Assembly: GCA_029378245.1 (NCBI GenBank)
Contig: JARKIF010000016.1
Span: forward strand, 1,116,001-1,180,000
Direction: 5' to 3'
Length of the DNA: 64,000 nt
DNA from: Roridomyces roridus
Lineage: Eukaryota; Basidiomycota; Agaricomycetes; Agaricales; Mycenaceae
Below the pieces are notes generated by a model. The model was given only the letters and a program-made list of their open reading frames with translations. It was not told the DNA's origin and did not search any database. Below, one piece after another: positions 21,415 through 33,634 of this stretch (positions are counted from its first letter, which is position 1; the number at the start of each line of letters is the position of its first letter). The translations under genes were made by a program, and so were the position numbers.

Positions 21415-22490
21415 AGAGCGCTTTCGAGCCAAGTGCTAAACTTTTTGGCTGCGCAATACCATCGGATATTCTGGCCTCAATTCAGTCTGTTCGTCCATCC
21501 CGCCTGCCTAGTAGTAATGAATGTGTTGAACCAACGTCCCCTCCAAGCCGCTCCTGCGAGTTTGCATCGTGAGTTTACCGCATTGACATCAGAATTTCAG
21601 TCAGTGTAAATGGTCGAAATAGGATTCCGCATATGCTGACAAAGCCTACCGCACATTGACATCAGTCAGTGTAAATGCTCGTATGTGCACAAACATGTTC
21701 CGAATCGACCATCTTTCCTTCTTCGCCTCCCCCGGACCTACGGCTGGCTCATACTGTGCTTACCATCCGCTTATCTGGATTCATACGCCGCCTATACCCT
21801 GCTTATACCATGCTTATACCCTGCTTATCAACCTGAAACCGAGCGCACAACATCGAGCACGCTCTCAGCCTTCGTCACGCTCCGAGCTACGGCGCACCAG
21901 CACGCATTTAGAGCCCGAGCCATCTCCAGTCAGTGTAAATGGTCGAAATAGGATTCCGCATATGCTGACAAAGCCTACCGCACATTGACATCAGTCAGTG
22001 TAAATGCTCGTATGTACAGAAACACGACCATCTTTCCTTCTTCGCCTCCCCCGCACCTACGGCTGGCTCATACTATGCTTACCATCCGCTTATCTGGGTT
22101 CATACGCCGCCTATGCCCTGCTTATACCATGCTTATACCCTGCTTATCAACCTGAAACCGAGCGCACAATATCGAGCACGCTCTCAGCCTTCGCCACGCT
22201 CCGAGCTACGGCGCACCAGCACGCATTTAGAGCTCGAGCCATCTCCACGGCGTTTCCATCACCGACTTTATTGGCGCAAATATGTAGTAGGTCTTTATTT
22301 CCACTACATCTCGTCATCCCTTACCAACAACACACAGGGCTTGGACTGCATCTCATGCAAAACGCCGCATCCTTGCCGTCCGACCCGCATGAGCCGGTCC
22401 CAATGCACATTCGAATCTGCTGGCCGAGGAATCAATCCGTTCTTCTAGCGCTTACTGAGGGGAATCGACACGGCGTGGCCTAGGATGGAG
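21415..22490 (+). repeat. dispersed repeat family, forward copies 1 and 2
   Basis: Two units of about 330 bp lie in tandem. Each begins with the linker TATGCTGACAAAGCCTACCG..CAGTGTAAATG (21620-21680 and 21958-22010), continues with CCATCTTTCCTTCTTCGCC, then repeated TATACCCTGCTTATACC steps, then ACCGAGCGCACAACATCGAG. A left-hand part (21415-21560, with AATACCATCGGATATTCTGG) is found again, inverted, at 33560-33420. The repeated protein-like frames are a by-product. The family could be LTR or promoter sequence of a retroelement, but no ends are proven. Confidence 0.6.
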
Positions 22491-22949
22491 AAATGGATGC
22501 GTGAAGTTTTTTTTATTCTCTGCCCTGGTGCGTAATGCTCGCCATCCATGAATCTCCTCCTGATTCTTTGCAGGCAGTGGCATCGAAGAGTGACCTGCGG
22601 CCCGGTGTTTTTGCTATACATGCCACCCTACTATACGACCCTCTTTGAGGAACACGACTCGAAGTAGATTGCAGCTGGTTCTCAAATATTCCTCCCGTTA
22701 GCTTCGAGCAGATTGTAAACTGAATTCCAATCACAGCAACGTACATATGTAGCAGTAAAGTACAAGTAGCAAGGCACACTTTTTTTTTGGAAAGGGTCTC
22801 CTCAGCCTCGCTCTCGAAGTCCATAAGTCATTAGTCAGAGACGTGGCCCTCGCCCTACACCCGCGCCCGCCCCGTAACTCCACGTGCGTGCAATTCAAAA
22901 AGATGCCAGTAATATGTGCGGAAGAATACTCAGATGTATGGGTGAATTC
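22491..22949. other. intergenic region
   Basis: No gene or repeat recognised in this 460-base stretch. It is the 3' flank of the large minus-strand gene that follows. Confidence 0.35.
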
Positions 22950-25900
22950 AGTCGCGTGAGCTCTGGGTTCCCCTCGGAACGTAGTCATTACTCTGCTGCA
23001 GATTCTTTAGAGCGGCGACGCGGAATCCAACCCGTGAAGTTGCTGCCCCCTGGGAGTAGTGCTTGGACCTTGTTCGTCTTGCCTTTTCCTGTGGCGGATG
23101 ACTTGGCGAGGGGTGCTTTTGTGCGTGGTCGTGCCTTCTTCTTCTGCGCCGATGGGGGAGGACCGCCTGGAATGAATGAGTTATGTCTCCTGATGAATGG
23201 AATGGAAAGAGCGGACTAGACTGGTAGAGCGAGTCCTCTTCTCCGCTGTCGCCGTCGTGGCTCCCGTGGCTCCCCTCTCCATCATTCCTGCCATCCCGAC
23301 GGACACCGGGTGCAAGATGATGGACAACCGTCAACCATTCCTCAGCGTTCTCGGGCAGAGGTGTCTCGGGGAGGCCAGCGTTCGCAGGTTCACCGTACGC
23401 CTTGGCGTCATCTTCGCAACACTTGTGCAAGTACCTGCGAGCCAGTGAGTTTGCGACACGAAGAAAACAGAATCAAATGACTCACTCGACTACCCATTTG
23501 GGGAGCTGTGAGTGCAGTTCATGGAGAATGTCGTCGATATTACCCCAGAAATTGTTGCCTACTTCGCGGCGCTGGATTCATGTTGAGAAGGTACACAAAA
23601 CCCAAAACACGCAGCTCACCATCAAGGCGAAGCGATAGTACGTAAGAATTGTCGGCTGCAGGGTGACACACAATTTTTTGAAAACCTTAGGGATCACGCA
23701 GTCCAGGTTTTGGCCTTTCTTCCCGGCTCTGATGGATTCAAGGATCTGATAACGGGAATCAGCACAATGAACGCGTTCTGGTGAAAGACACAGACCGCGG
23801 TTTCAATCACATCCTTGGCGGCAGAAATGAGACGGCTCGTCGTCGCTGAGAGTAGGGCATCGTCTTCGGGGAGCCCCGGTATGCCACATTTGTGCAAGAC
23901 CTCCTAGACAAGGGTCAGTACAAAGGTAATGATGGCATCGAAAACGTACGACAACGCTCTCGGACAAGGCACCATCGTAGTATTGGATGGTGGGCATGAG
24001 AAGAAACGCATGAACTATTTTTTTCATGTTTGCCTATCGCAATGCTCGATCAGGGGCGGGTGAGCGAGAAAGAGAAGAAACACACCTCAAGGGCACGACC
24101 GATTTTCCACGGGCCCCGCTTTTTCACGGGCGACGCTTTGGACGTCTTCGGGACGGTAACCTGCTCAAGCGCCCGTTCTTCCTCGCTATACTCCGCCGCG
24201 ACGTTGTCTGGGTCCACGGGCCGGCCTAGATGCTTGCGGGGAGATTTACGCACGTCGGGTAGAACAACGTCACCGGCGCCGCCGTCATCTAACCCGAGGA
24301 ACGTCGTGTCCGGAAAGATGGCCAGCGGGCCGATGGAAAGCCTTGAAGATGGCCTTGCACGTTCCTCCACAGTCACACGGGCTGGGGACTCGCTGAGTGG
24401 AACACCTCCACAGCGATGATCCCCGGGGACCTCTTCTTCTTGCTCAACCATATCCGCTCCCTCACCGTCGTCGTACTCGCGAGGTTCATTTCCCCTCCGC
24501 TCGATCTGCTTCTGCTGACCCTCGTCCTGCTGACCCTCGTCTGCTGACCCTTGTCCTGCTGACCCTCGTCCTGCTGACCCTCGTCCGACTGGCCAACGGC
24601 GCCTGGGAGCTGCGAAAGACTATGGCGGGGGCCCAACACCGCCGCGTACTCGTGCTCTTCCGTATGGCACTCAAGGCTGATGGCCGCTTTCGGAACAAGC
24701 CATGGGGTCGGCTTAATCTTCCGTTTTCTGGGCTTTGACGCGGGCTCCGACACGGGCTGCTGGCTGAGTATCTGGATAAGATCTTCATCTAGGAGGCGAA
24801 CCATGAGATTGAATGCACACAGGAAGGGAGGAGACGTACCCAGTTCTCCTCGCAATTCAGAAGAATCCTCGAGGGTGCTTGCCTTCGTGGTAGGCGACGC
24901 TTCTCCTGGAACGAGTCAATCAACACTCGGCGATATCGTGACCAATGTCTCCTGACCTTGCTGCTCTTCCTGCAAAGTCTTGTCTGCTCCTCCACCCCCC
25001 TTGCCGCCTTGCTCGACGCTTTCGTCCTCTTCTTCCTGCTCGCCGTTGCCGCCTTGCTCAACGCTTTTGTCCTCTTCCAGATCCTCACTGTCGTCCTCTT
25101 CTTCGCCGGCTGAGAGTCACAGGTCAGAAGTCAGCAGCTGCGTGTTTGTGGGGTAAACACTTACCGGAGGCGTCTCCGAGGGCCATCTTGTCAAAGAGGC
25201 TGTCCAAGTCACCTTGGGCGTCTCCGGTAGCAGACTGCACATTGGAGCGAGCGGGATCCGAAACCCTTTGAAGACAACACCTTCCCAGAATTCGATGGCT
25301 TCTTTGAAGAGTTGCGGAAATTTTTCCGAGAAGGAGTGGATGAAAAACAAGATGTCGAGATATCTGGCCTTCCAATTGATCAAGGTCAGCTGGCCCTCTG
25401 CCTCAAAGTGCTCTTTATGACCAGAGGCGCTGGAATGTGTTACTTGCTCAACCTGGATGTCAGATATAGGTTAGATGTACGGGAAACAGGGACAGATAGA
25501 ATACGCACTGTGTTGATGAAAAACGCCATGGCGTGAATCAAGATCTTTCTGACCTTCCACTTGAATCCCACAGCCCTGCCCGATGGCTTCGAATTGGGCT
25601 CGCGGTAACCCTTCTCCCCAAAGAGAGCAAAACGAGCAAACTGCTATCGAGTCAACTCTGAGACCAGGCTGGAGGGAATCTATGCACACCATGGCTAAAG
25701 GCCAGCTGATTAGAGCGCCCCTGTTGCTGCTCTTCCCGTCCTTGAAGAGTAGGGGTGGAAACCGATCCAACAGAACATTCTTCTTGCTAGGGTTGAAGGC
25801 TAGAAGGCGTTTAAAGCCGTCGCGATCTTGGGCATTCTTGATCAGCCCGTGTGTTTGTAAGATCTCGCTCCATCGTTCTCGCGCCTTCTTAACTGTCTGA

Positions 25901-27480
25901 TGCCTTTGAGCCTTGAACTGGTGCTCAAACTATTGGGGCGTAGATGAGTCTCAGAGATGAATGAGCGATGAATGGATTTACGTTGTAGAAAAAATGGGCG
26001 TGATCTTGAGGATCGACGAGGCAATGCCAGATCTTGGGGACATGCTTGAAGATGGTGTTTCTGACCCAACGTCGCAGGTCCCTTGGCTCCTTCGCTTCCC
26101 CCTTTGCATTCCCGTCGCTGAAGGCCTTGGAGGCAGCCAAAAACAGTGCCGCCGACGTCGCCGGCACCTCCGTGGGTACGGGCCCAAAGTGGTCGACATC
26201 GAGCCACGCGTACTTGAGGACAAAGGACTTGCCTATGTCTATTATTGCGGCTCGATATCCCAGAGTGTCATTCCCGCGGAAGTCGCGTCCCTCATTGGTG
26301 GCGCTCTTCGTCCGTGAGCCCATGCTCGCCGCCTTCTCAGATGCAGCAGCACGGTGCCGGCCACTGCTCTGTTTTCTGGGTGCCGGTTCGACGACGGCGG
26401 GGTTTTTTTTGGGATGCCGGTGGCGATCGGAAGCGTCAGAACGCTTTTTTTGGAAAGTGTCTTGGGGCAGCGGCTTTGGAGCAAAAAAACATCAGAGAAG
26501 TCAGGCAACGCTTGTCGAAGAACAGACCTCGCTGAAGATGCCGCGTGGCTCGGCAGACTTCTGCTGCTCATTAGTATCATGGGGTCAAGAAGGGAAGCGT
26601 CAACTACTTACATGCTTTTTCGCCTGGTTAGACGGGCCTCTGGCCGTCTCGCCATTGCCGTCGCTGTCGGCCCCCGTGAGCTTTCGAGCACAAAGTGTTA
26701 AGTAGACTGGAAAGCAATGACAAGAAGTGGCTACCTGTTGGGGCCTTCCCTGCGAGATGTGAATTTCTGCAGTATACGAAAGTGCGGCAGTGACTTACGG
26801 ATCGTTGTTTTAGTTTTTCGTCGATGAGTGACTCAAAATGCTTCAGGATAATCAGCCGGGGGTCAAAGCCGCTGGACGGAGAGACAGATACCTGTCCGAA
26901 TAGTTGCAAGACGAGCCTCGGGTTTATTGCCTACAGAGACGGTCCATGAGGCTGATGTCGGTGGGAAAACAACAATAGGCTCATACATCTTGTGCTGTCT
27001 CTTTGCCCGGGTGGGAGACAGGGGCGTCTGTAATAGTTGACTTAAACTGGACAAAGAGCATCAGGCCTAAGAGTGAAGATGAAAAAGCGGGGCGATGAGT
27101 GTACCTTTGGACGCCTGGAGGCCGCCTGTTTCTGGACTGGGCCGTCCTCTTCTGACTCAGCGGGTGTCTGGGAAGGTGGGCATCAGCTTGGGCTGGCTGG
27201 CGATGAAAGGGATGGGTGTACCTCGGGTACGGGGCGACGCTGTGCTTTTGGACGCCTAGAGACCACTTTTTTTTGGACCGGGGTATCCGCCTCCGAGTCG
27301 GCGAGCATCTGGAAAGTGGGCATCAGGTTGAGCGAAGAAAAACCGAAGGGCATGGAATACACGGCGAGGCGCCTTGCGCTTTTCGGGGAGAACCTCCTCT
27401 TCCTCGGACGTGCTTTCCTCCTCCTGATCAAATTCAAAGTCTTCTCCACTCCCTGAACCCGAGTCAGAGTCGCAAGTCAT
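22950..27480 (-). CDS. unrecognised multi-exon gene, acidic and basic low-complexity regions
   Basis: I do not recognise this gene, and the exact exon set is unresolved. On the minus strand many exons separated by introns of about 50-60 bp can be followed. It starts with a Ser/Glu-rich segment (DSDSGSGSGEDFEFDQEEES) near 27470. Two similar small exons follow: DTPVQKKVVSRRPKAQ near 27250 and DGPVQKQAASRRPK near 27130. A folded-looking core lies at 26320-25870 (KYAWLDVDHFGPVPTE, RRWVRNTIFKHVPKIWHCLV, ARERWSEILQTHGL), then FPPLLFKDGKSSNRGALISW at about 25750 and INWKARYLDILFFIHSFSEK at 25380. An acidic exon at 25110-24960 repeats ED(K/E)SVEQGG. A DEGQQ repeat lies near 24570. The C-terminal part near 23430-22960 is Arg/His-rich. 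Frame breaks at about 25270 and 24541 suggest either errors or decay. Low-complexity charged tails suggest a nuclear protein; that is a guess. Confidence 0.45.
24515..24595 (-). repeat. 15-bp tandem repeat encoding DEGQQ
   Basis: CTGCTGACCCTCGTC is repeated five to six times on the plus strand. On the minus strand it encodes SDEGQQDEGQQDKGQQ. One unit near 24541 lacks a C (CTCGTCTGCTG in place of CTCGTCCTGCTG), which shifts the downstream frame to TRVSRTRVSR. Confidence 0.75.
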
Positions 27481-28539
27481 CGAGTTGGGCAAGGTTTGTT
27501 GGTGGTCGATTGAGAAGCCTTGAGCGCCACAGTCGGTTCAACATCGTCTCGTGCCGCGAGCTTAATCTGACGGCCTGGCGGCGGTTTCATGGAAGATGAG
27601 GAGGAAGAGATGGAAATCAAACTTATTACCTATTACTAATCACGCGCGCGGAACGCTACTGCAAGTCTAACTCTCTTCCTCTGCATGACGGATTCAGATA
27701 ATTCATGGTCGTGCACGCCCTTAATACTCGATTCAATCTCCAGTACCAAATCCAATGCAGAAACCGCAAGATTCCACGAAGCATCCAAAGTATTCAAAAA
27801 CTCGAAGCGTGTCAATGCCGGTTCAGACATGCTGGCTAGCAAAACCCGCTCGCTCAATGGCTCACCTGCTTCCGGACTATCCCAGAAAAAAATCAACCGC
27901 ATCTGAACTTACTCACCACAATCGCCAGCTCTCTTTCATCCCGACGCCTAATATGTTCGCTTGCTCTTACTCTTGGCCTACACGCTGCTCTAGGTTGTTC
28001 ATCCTGTGCTAATGACTAGCCTACTATACCCTTCTTATACCGCCTTTTGGCCCCAGCCGAGCGCTCTGACCCAGCACAACATCTGGCTTCTCAGATCGTT
28101 TTCGCCGTCGGTCGTTATCACACGTCATTTCAGATCCATTGTTGACGGTCTGCGAGTCCTGCGGTAACCTCACAAGGAGTTTTCAAAACGCCTAGGGCAG
28201 CGTCGCCCTGAATTTCAAAAAGATGCATAGCCGTGGAGTTGTGCGTGAACGGTCGTCGCCGTTCAACACAGTAAGTCCCATTTTCTCATCGCCTGACACC
28301 GCAACGATGCTGATGTTTTTGCCACTACTAAGCATCGAGGAGAGACCTAGTAATGATGCATGTTTTGAAACCAGCCCTAGATTTTTCCTTTAACTGACAC
28401 GGGAGGCAGCAGACGGCTCGTGGCCTGACCGAGAACGATCCCCAAACTGGGAGTCTGGATGGTCCCTAGGAGACAAGCAAGAATGATACAAACCCTTTTT
28501 CGTTTTTTTTTTTGGCGCGTAATATCAAGAATTCAGTCA
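27481..28539. other. gene-poor region
   Basis: About 1 kb upstream of the large minus-strand gene. It should include that gene's promoter. I see no coding domain. Short poly-T runs occur at about 28498-28514. Confidence 0.4.
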
Positions 28540-29010
28540 TCGAAATCGGGTGGAGCGTAAATGCTCGTAAACAAAGAAGTTGCACTCTTGCTTTCATTGT
28601 GTCTTCCGACCAACCCTGAATTGACCACCTTTCCTTTCTTCGCTTCCCCCGCACCTACGGCTGGCGCATACTGCACCTACCATCCGCTTATCTGGGTTCA
28701 TACTTGGCCTATACCCTGCTTATACCCCTCTTATACCCTGCTTATCAACCTGAAACCGAGCGCACAACATCGAGCACGCTCTCAGCCTTCGTCACGCTCC
28801 GAGCTACGGCGCAGCAGCACACATTTAGGGCTCGAGTCATCTCCACGGCATTTCCATCACACCGACTTTGTTATCGGCACAAATAGGTCTGTATTATTTC
28901 TATTACATCTCGTCTTCTCTTACCAACAACACACAGGGCTTGGACTGCATCTCATGCAAACAGCCGCATCCCTTCCCGTCCGACTCGCATGAGCCGGTCT
29001 CAATGCACAT
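28540..29010 (+). repeat. dispersed repeat family, forward copy 3
   Basis: This copy shares GTAAATGCTCGTA, the CCCCCGCACCTACGGCTGGC block, the TATACCCTGCTTATAC steps and the tail ACAGGGCTTGGACTGCATCTC with the copies at 21.6-22.5 kb. It continues further right than the inverted copies, up to the GAGCCGGT..CAATGCACATTCGAA block near 29015. Confidence 0.65.
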
Positions 29011-30179
29011 TCGAAATGGGCTTCAACTGAGATCTACATCAACCATCCTCATTTTGGACGACGAGCTGGCCATGGGGGATGCCCCCCACTCTCCATTTTA
29101 CTTCTCGTATGCCCCGGATCGGCTAATCGACGATGTGCACAGCCCAAGCCCAAGCTGTCCAGGCATCAGCTGAGCACAGTACCCTGAGTTTGCTGATCAG
29201 GCAGAATGCGTGGTATTTGGACGGCATGTTGGGGTGAGGACGATTATTTGGTTGCATTGAAACTTCTCGACTCGAGCGGAAGGTAGAGAGCTCCCGGTCA
29301 GGTCCCCTCTGAGAGTTGTGGACGGGTGTTCCCCGCGCATATGTTATCATGATTTATTCAGACACTTTTGACCACAAGGGCCAAGGACTCTGTATCATTC
29401 AACATTCAAATGTACGTGAAATCACAATGCAAGTCAATTATACGCTATCCCCAGGCTACATGAGGCTTCCCAAGAGGTCAGAGCTGAACCTCCGCAAGCG
29501 ACCGGAATTGAAAAACGCCCCCACATTGACCATGTCCACGCCACGTGCAGGGAACACTTCCCCGCGTCTCAAGCTGCTTGCGGGGGGGGTTGAAGGTCGC
29601 CGACAGCGGTCAGAACCGTGTGGACGTACATACGCCGGCGGCAGGCGTGCAAAAGGATCCGTGTCCAGCAACGGCTGAGCTTCACTCGCCTCAGGAAAGG
29701 GTGCCATCATGGGCGAAGACGGCCAGGTCGGTGAAGGGCAGATGGCGAGGAACGCACAGTAGGTCTTGAGGTCCTCAGCCTAGGGGACGAACGTTCATAG
29801 ACACATTAAACCAAGAGGTCGAGTATGATACGCGCACGCATTTTTGAATTTCCGCTATCTGGCGCTCATCCTCTGAGCGATCGGTTGTTAGTCTTGAGAC
29901 CGCCGTGCCGTGGTTTTGGTCCTTGGCAATATGATTGCGTTGATTTTGATTGGAGTTGGTTGCAGCGGGCACGAGACTGAGAGGGAAGATGTATCTAGCC
30001 GCGGTCGAGTTAAAATATGTGCTACACACCTCGCGTGCCAAGACGACATGCCCAAGGATGCGAAAGATTTCAGCTCGCCTGAGCGGACTTCTGTGCTCAG
30101 TTGGCCAGGGGTGGCGTGGCTACAAGGACCTCAGCACAACTCACAGACAGCCTCCAGGCTGAGGCTTACGTGTTGAACA
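29011..30179. other. unassigned region
   Basis: The minus strand has open pieces near 30040-29830 (RLTTDRSEDERQIAEIQKC) and 29700-29460 (PLLDTDPFARLPPAYVRP) with a possible intron between them. They could belong to a small gene, but I cannot build a start or a domain. The rest shows nothing. Confidence 0.3.
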
Positions 30180-30910
30180 ATAGCATAAGGGCGCTGCCGC
30201 GCGCTAGGTCGGAGGTGATACCGGAGTCGCGACGCAGGCGGGGCCAAGCGCGCTCATAAAAAATCGGAAAACGCCCAACAGGACGTGTGGCAACGGCTGA
30301 CGACAGCGCTCGTGGATGGGTGGTGATGGTGGCGGTATCGGGGGTGAAAGTGCTGTCACGCCCAGTATACAACTGTGCAGGGGAAGGGGGCCGAGGTATC
30401 TGAGTATATGACAGGCAAGGAGAATAAGATGGGGCCTCAGAAGGCGAATATAATGGCGGGACGCTAGCGCCGTCCGAGCCGTGGGACCGTGCGGACCGTT
30501 GTGAGGACGAGGACAATCTTGGTGAGGGCAATGCGGACCACGTCGAGTACGAGGGCTGGAAGGAAGTGTAAGACTGGAGCGACGCGCGTGCCGATTGGTT
30601 TGCTTCTTCTCGTAGAAGAGGGCGGAGTCACACACTGCGACGGTATAACCCAGGACAACAACAGGGGCCCAACAACACGGCTGTGATGAGGAGCAGCACG
30701 CCGAGCACGATGAGGATGGGCGCGAGGGTCTGCACGCCGGTGGACGACCGAGCCAACTGCAGAGGAGGGAGGGAAGAGTAGCTCGTCTGAGAGATGGTCG
30801 AGCTGCAGAAAGGTGGGTGCATCAGCCGCCATCGTCAAAGCAAAAAAGCTGGAAACAAGCGAAAAGAGGGCGAGCAGGCGTGCGTGAGCCGAAGGTCTGA
30901 TTTTACCCAT
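30180..30910 (-). CDS. putative single-pass membrane protein
   Basis: On the minus strand a signal-peptide-like start (MGKIRPSAHARLLALFSLVS, ATG near 30908) is followed by a short Ser/Thr-rich segment (SSTISQTSYSSLPPLQLARS). A strong membrane segment comes next (TLAPILIVLGVLLLITAVLL, about 30750-30690), then a Cys cluster (GPCCCPGLYRR). A cytoplasmic-looking tail rich in Pro and Tyr (PPLYSPSEAPSYSP) lies near 30440. The pieces are in different frames, so at least two introns are needed and the joins are not proven. The order signal, short ectodomain, single membrane helix, Pro/Tyr-rich tail is common in fungal orphan membrane proteins. No function can be given. Confidence 0.4.
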
Positions 30911-31471
30911 CCTTGGACACACCACAAAAACAGTTGAGAAATAATAACATACCTGGGTGTAGGAGCCATTGCGGGGTGCTGATCACAGAAAACAGAAATT
31001 GAGTGCGTCAAGTGAGTGGCGGGGATGTAAGTTGAATGAGGGCGCTAGGAAATAATAGCGTGCGAGAGCGGGTGGCAAACAATTTACGTGCTTGATACCT
31101 TAAGTGCCATCTAACAGCATGTGCAATTGAACCGAACCGTCGATTTGCCTGGTGTTGGCATTTGCGAAAAGTGCGGCACGCATTTGAACCAGCAAGAAAT
31201 CTTTTAGGAAGAAGAGACGGTGAAATGGCCGCCTCGTGTTGTGGTCCTGGCTCGGCGGGGCGGCGGTGGCGGCTTGCGTGACAAGATCTGCGAGCAAATA
31301 GAGCGGCAACGCACTCCAAGGGACGCATCTTGTCGAATAGTCTAAATCTAAGAGCGGGACAGATGCACGCACGAACAAACAAATTCCTCCATCTGAATCA
31401 ACTCCAAGTTTGTGCTCTAACCAGGTCCATTTCTTGCGCAAGGGCAGCGGCAGATCATCTGTGCATTAAAC

Positions 31472-32032
31472 ATGGACACCGAAATTCCTGGACCCATCAT
31501 GAACGCCGTGGAGGTTCGGGCTCCCCGAGTTCAGCCTTCACGAGCGGCCAAAGACAACCGCAGCACCCAAAGACTTACTGCCATGCTGTTAGGAAACAGC
31601 TACGACTACGCTATCACTGACGACGACGATGACGATTCATTGTCCCACGCTGGGCCTCACTCACAACCACCTCACTTTGGATGCCGCCAGCGAGGAGGCT
31701 CGGAGTCAGGCCGAAACTTTCAAAAACAGGTAAGCTCATCATCTCTCCATCGCATAATTGAAATTGGAATCTTCCCCTAGAATCTGGCGTCGAATCCATC
31801 CTCCAACATGCTGATTCCGCCCAAAATGAAGATGGGGAAAAATATGTCCATTGGTGCCTTCTGCCTAGAACACAACGTCGCAGCAGAAGTTGGTGACCGA
31901 TTGAAGGCCCATGGATTCCGCTATTCTCGGTCGTTTCAATTCGTCCAGCTGGATGAACTCAAAGAGATTGGGTTCATGCTCGGGGAGATTGCGGAGCTGA
32001 GAGCTGCAGTCGCGGAGTGGGTTGGGGTTTGA
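31472..32032 (+). CDS. small two-exon protein with a SAM-like C-terminal helical domain
   Basis: Exon 1 is 31472-31729, exon 2 is 31781-32032, joined by a 51-bp GTAAGC..CCCTAG intron in phase 0, giving 169 residues. The N-terminal half is low complexity with an acidic run (DDDDDDS). The C-terminal 70 residues read LEHNVAAEVGDRLKAHGF, then FVQLDELKEIGFMLGEIAEL and RAAVAEWVGV. The pattern of a helix, a buried GF, and GFxLGEIAELRxAV resembles SAM-like domains seen in many mushroom genomes. Such domains mediate protein contacts; partner and role are unknown. The stop is followed at once by a dispersed repeat copy in inverted orientation. Confidence 0.65.
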
Positions 32033-32379
32033 TCTTTGAATGTGTGTACCACTGCTGGCAATTCAGTTTTTCTTGTCTCGTTTTCTCTATCATTCCTTCT
32101 CATATCGTGTGGCGCCCAACGAACCAATGGATGAGAGCGGAGGTTGCCTTGCGCGTTACATAGAGAGATTCTAGTGAAGGTGTATCTCCTCATCCGCCCA
32201 CTTTCCTGAGCCTGATCACCAGGCCCCACTTCCGCACATGGATTGTGGTCGGGAGCGAGGCAAGGGAGCTCCCGACGACTAACACAACTCCGGCGGGAGA
32301 TGCAAGAACGGAGGCTGCCAAAGCCAGGAAGAGTCGCATCCCATGGGTTCGATGGCAGGCGGCTGAGGTGGTTGGAGAT
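32033..32379. other. intergenic region
   Basis: The 3' flank of the two-exon gene. No gene or repeat recognised before the inverted repeat copy that starts near 32380. Confidence 0.35.
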
Positions 32380-32830
32380 GGCTCGAGCTCTAAACACGTG
32401 CCGGTGCGCCGTAGCTCGGAGTGTGACGAAGGCTGAAAGCGTGCTCAATGTTGTGCGCTCGGTTTCAGGTTGATAAGCAGGGTATAAGCAGGGTATAAGC
32501 AGGGTATAGGCGGCGTATGAACCCAGATATAGCGGATGGTAGGCACAGTATGAGCCAGCCGTAGGTGCGGGGGAGGCGAAGAAAGAAAGATGGTCGATTC
32601 GGAAGACAGAGTGTCGACATACGAGCATTTACACTGGATCATGATGTGCGGTAAGCTTTGTCAGCATATGCGGAAATCCTATTTCGACCATTTACACTGA
32701 CTGAATTGTGATGTCAATGTGTGGTAGGCTTTGTCAGCACATGACGATGCAACCTCGAAGGAGCGGCTTGGACGAGACGTTGGTTTCAAAACATTCATTA
32801 TTACTAGGTGGGCATCCCAGCCCATCCCAT
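32380..32830 (-). repeat. dispersed repeat family, inverted copy 4
   Basis: Read on the minus strand, this carries the same linker (TATGCTGACAAAGC..CAGTGTAAATGGTCG, near 32650-32720), then CATCTTTCTTTCTTCGCCTC, three TATACCCTGCT steps, and ends at GAGCCATCTCCA near 32385. The left part (ATGAATGTTTTGAAACCAAC) lies at 32780-32800. Confidence 0.65.
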
Positions 32831-33269
32831 ACTAAGCGTAAACTTTTCAATAGGATGTTTGTGTACCCTGTCTGAGGAGCGGACACCCTTGCCTCTATCC
32901 AGAATTCGGCAGAACGAATGCGGCAAATACACGGTGCATTGATTGTTTGCAGTATAGGAGCAAGCGGTGTCAGCCACCAGCCCCGAATAGCTTCCTGGAT
33001 GCAAAACTGTACCCATTTTGTGAGACTCGCATTTCTTGCGCCTCTGCCTCTGGCTCATTTTGACATGCACACAGCGTCTCAGACGCTGACATCCCTCGCA
33101 GCGTTTCATAACATCGCAGTAGATCAGGGGCAGACACCTGGTCGTTGGATGGTCGACGAAAAACCCACTTGAATACGCAATACTCGGGCTGCAGCATGGA
33201 TGGAGCCTTCGAAATGGCACCCAACTTGATATGAACAATTATTTGTTGTACCTACGGAAAATAACAGAT
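32831..33269. other. unassigned region
   Basis: Overlapping frames occur on both strands (for example 32918-33172 plus) but no domain is seen and they do not extend across introns. Both sides are bounded by inverted copies of the dispersed repeat. Confidence 0.35.
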
Positions 33270-33560
33270 TTTGAGCATTTACATTGACTAAATTCTTGTG
33301 CGGTAGGCTTTGTCAGCATATGCAGAAATCCTATTTCGACCATTTACACTGACTGAATTGTGATGTCAATGTGCGGTAGGCTTTGTCAGCATATGGGAAA
33401 TTCACGATGCAAGCTCAAAGGAGCGACTTGGACAAGACGTTGGTTTCAAAACATTCATTATTACTGGGATGGACGAACAGATTGAATTGAGGCCAGAATA
33501 TCCGATGGTATTACGCAGCCAAAAAGTTTGGCTCGAAAGCGCTCCCTCCCATGATCCGTG
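33270..33560 (-). repeat. dispersed repeat family, inverted copy 5 (left part only)
   Basis: On the minus strand this stretch carries the block GGGAGCGCTTTCGAGCCAA, then TTTTTGGCTGCGTAATACCA, CAGAATATCC, TTTTGAAACCAACGTC, and two linker units. It is the counterpart of 21415-21640 but lacks the TATACC-rich body. Confidence 0.6.
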
Positions 33561-33590
33561 CTTCCCGCCATGCAGCTCATATAGTTGAGA

Positions 33591-33634
33591 CAACGCGTTA
33601 CAGGTGGGTTGTAGCCCAGAGGCGTAACGCGTTG
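33591..33634. repeat. imperfect hairpin with paired ACGCGT cores
   Basis: CAACGCGTTAC (33591-33601) and its reverse complement GTAACGCGTTG (33624-33634) flank a 22-nt spacer that itself contains GGGTTGTAGCCC. A related structure lies at 42451-42497 in opposite orientation. Confidence 0.6.

Noticed and set aside
21685..22480. Protein family reading FFASPAPTAGSYCAYHPLIW
   Set aside because: It follows the DNA repeat in different frames in different copies, and no copy has a start, stop or splice pattern in common.
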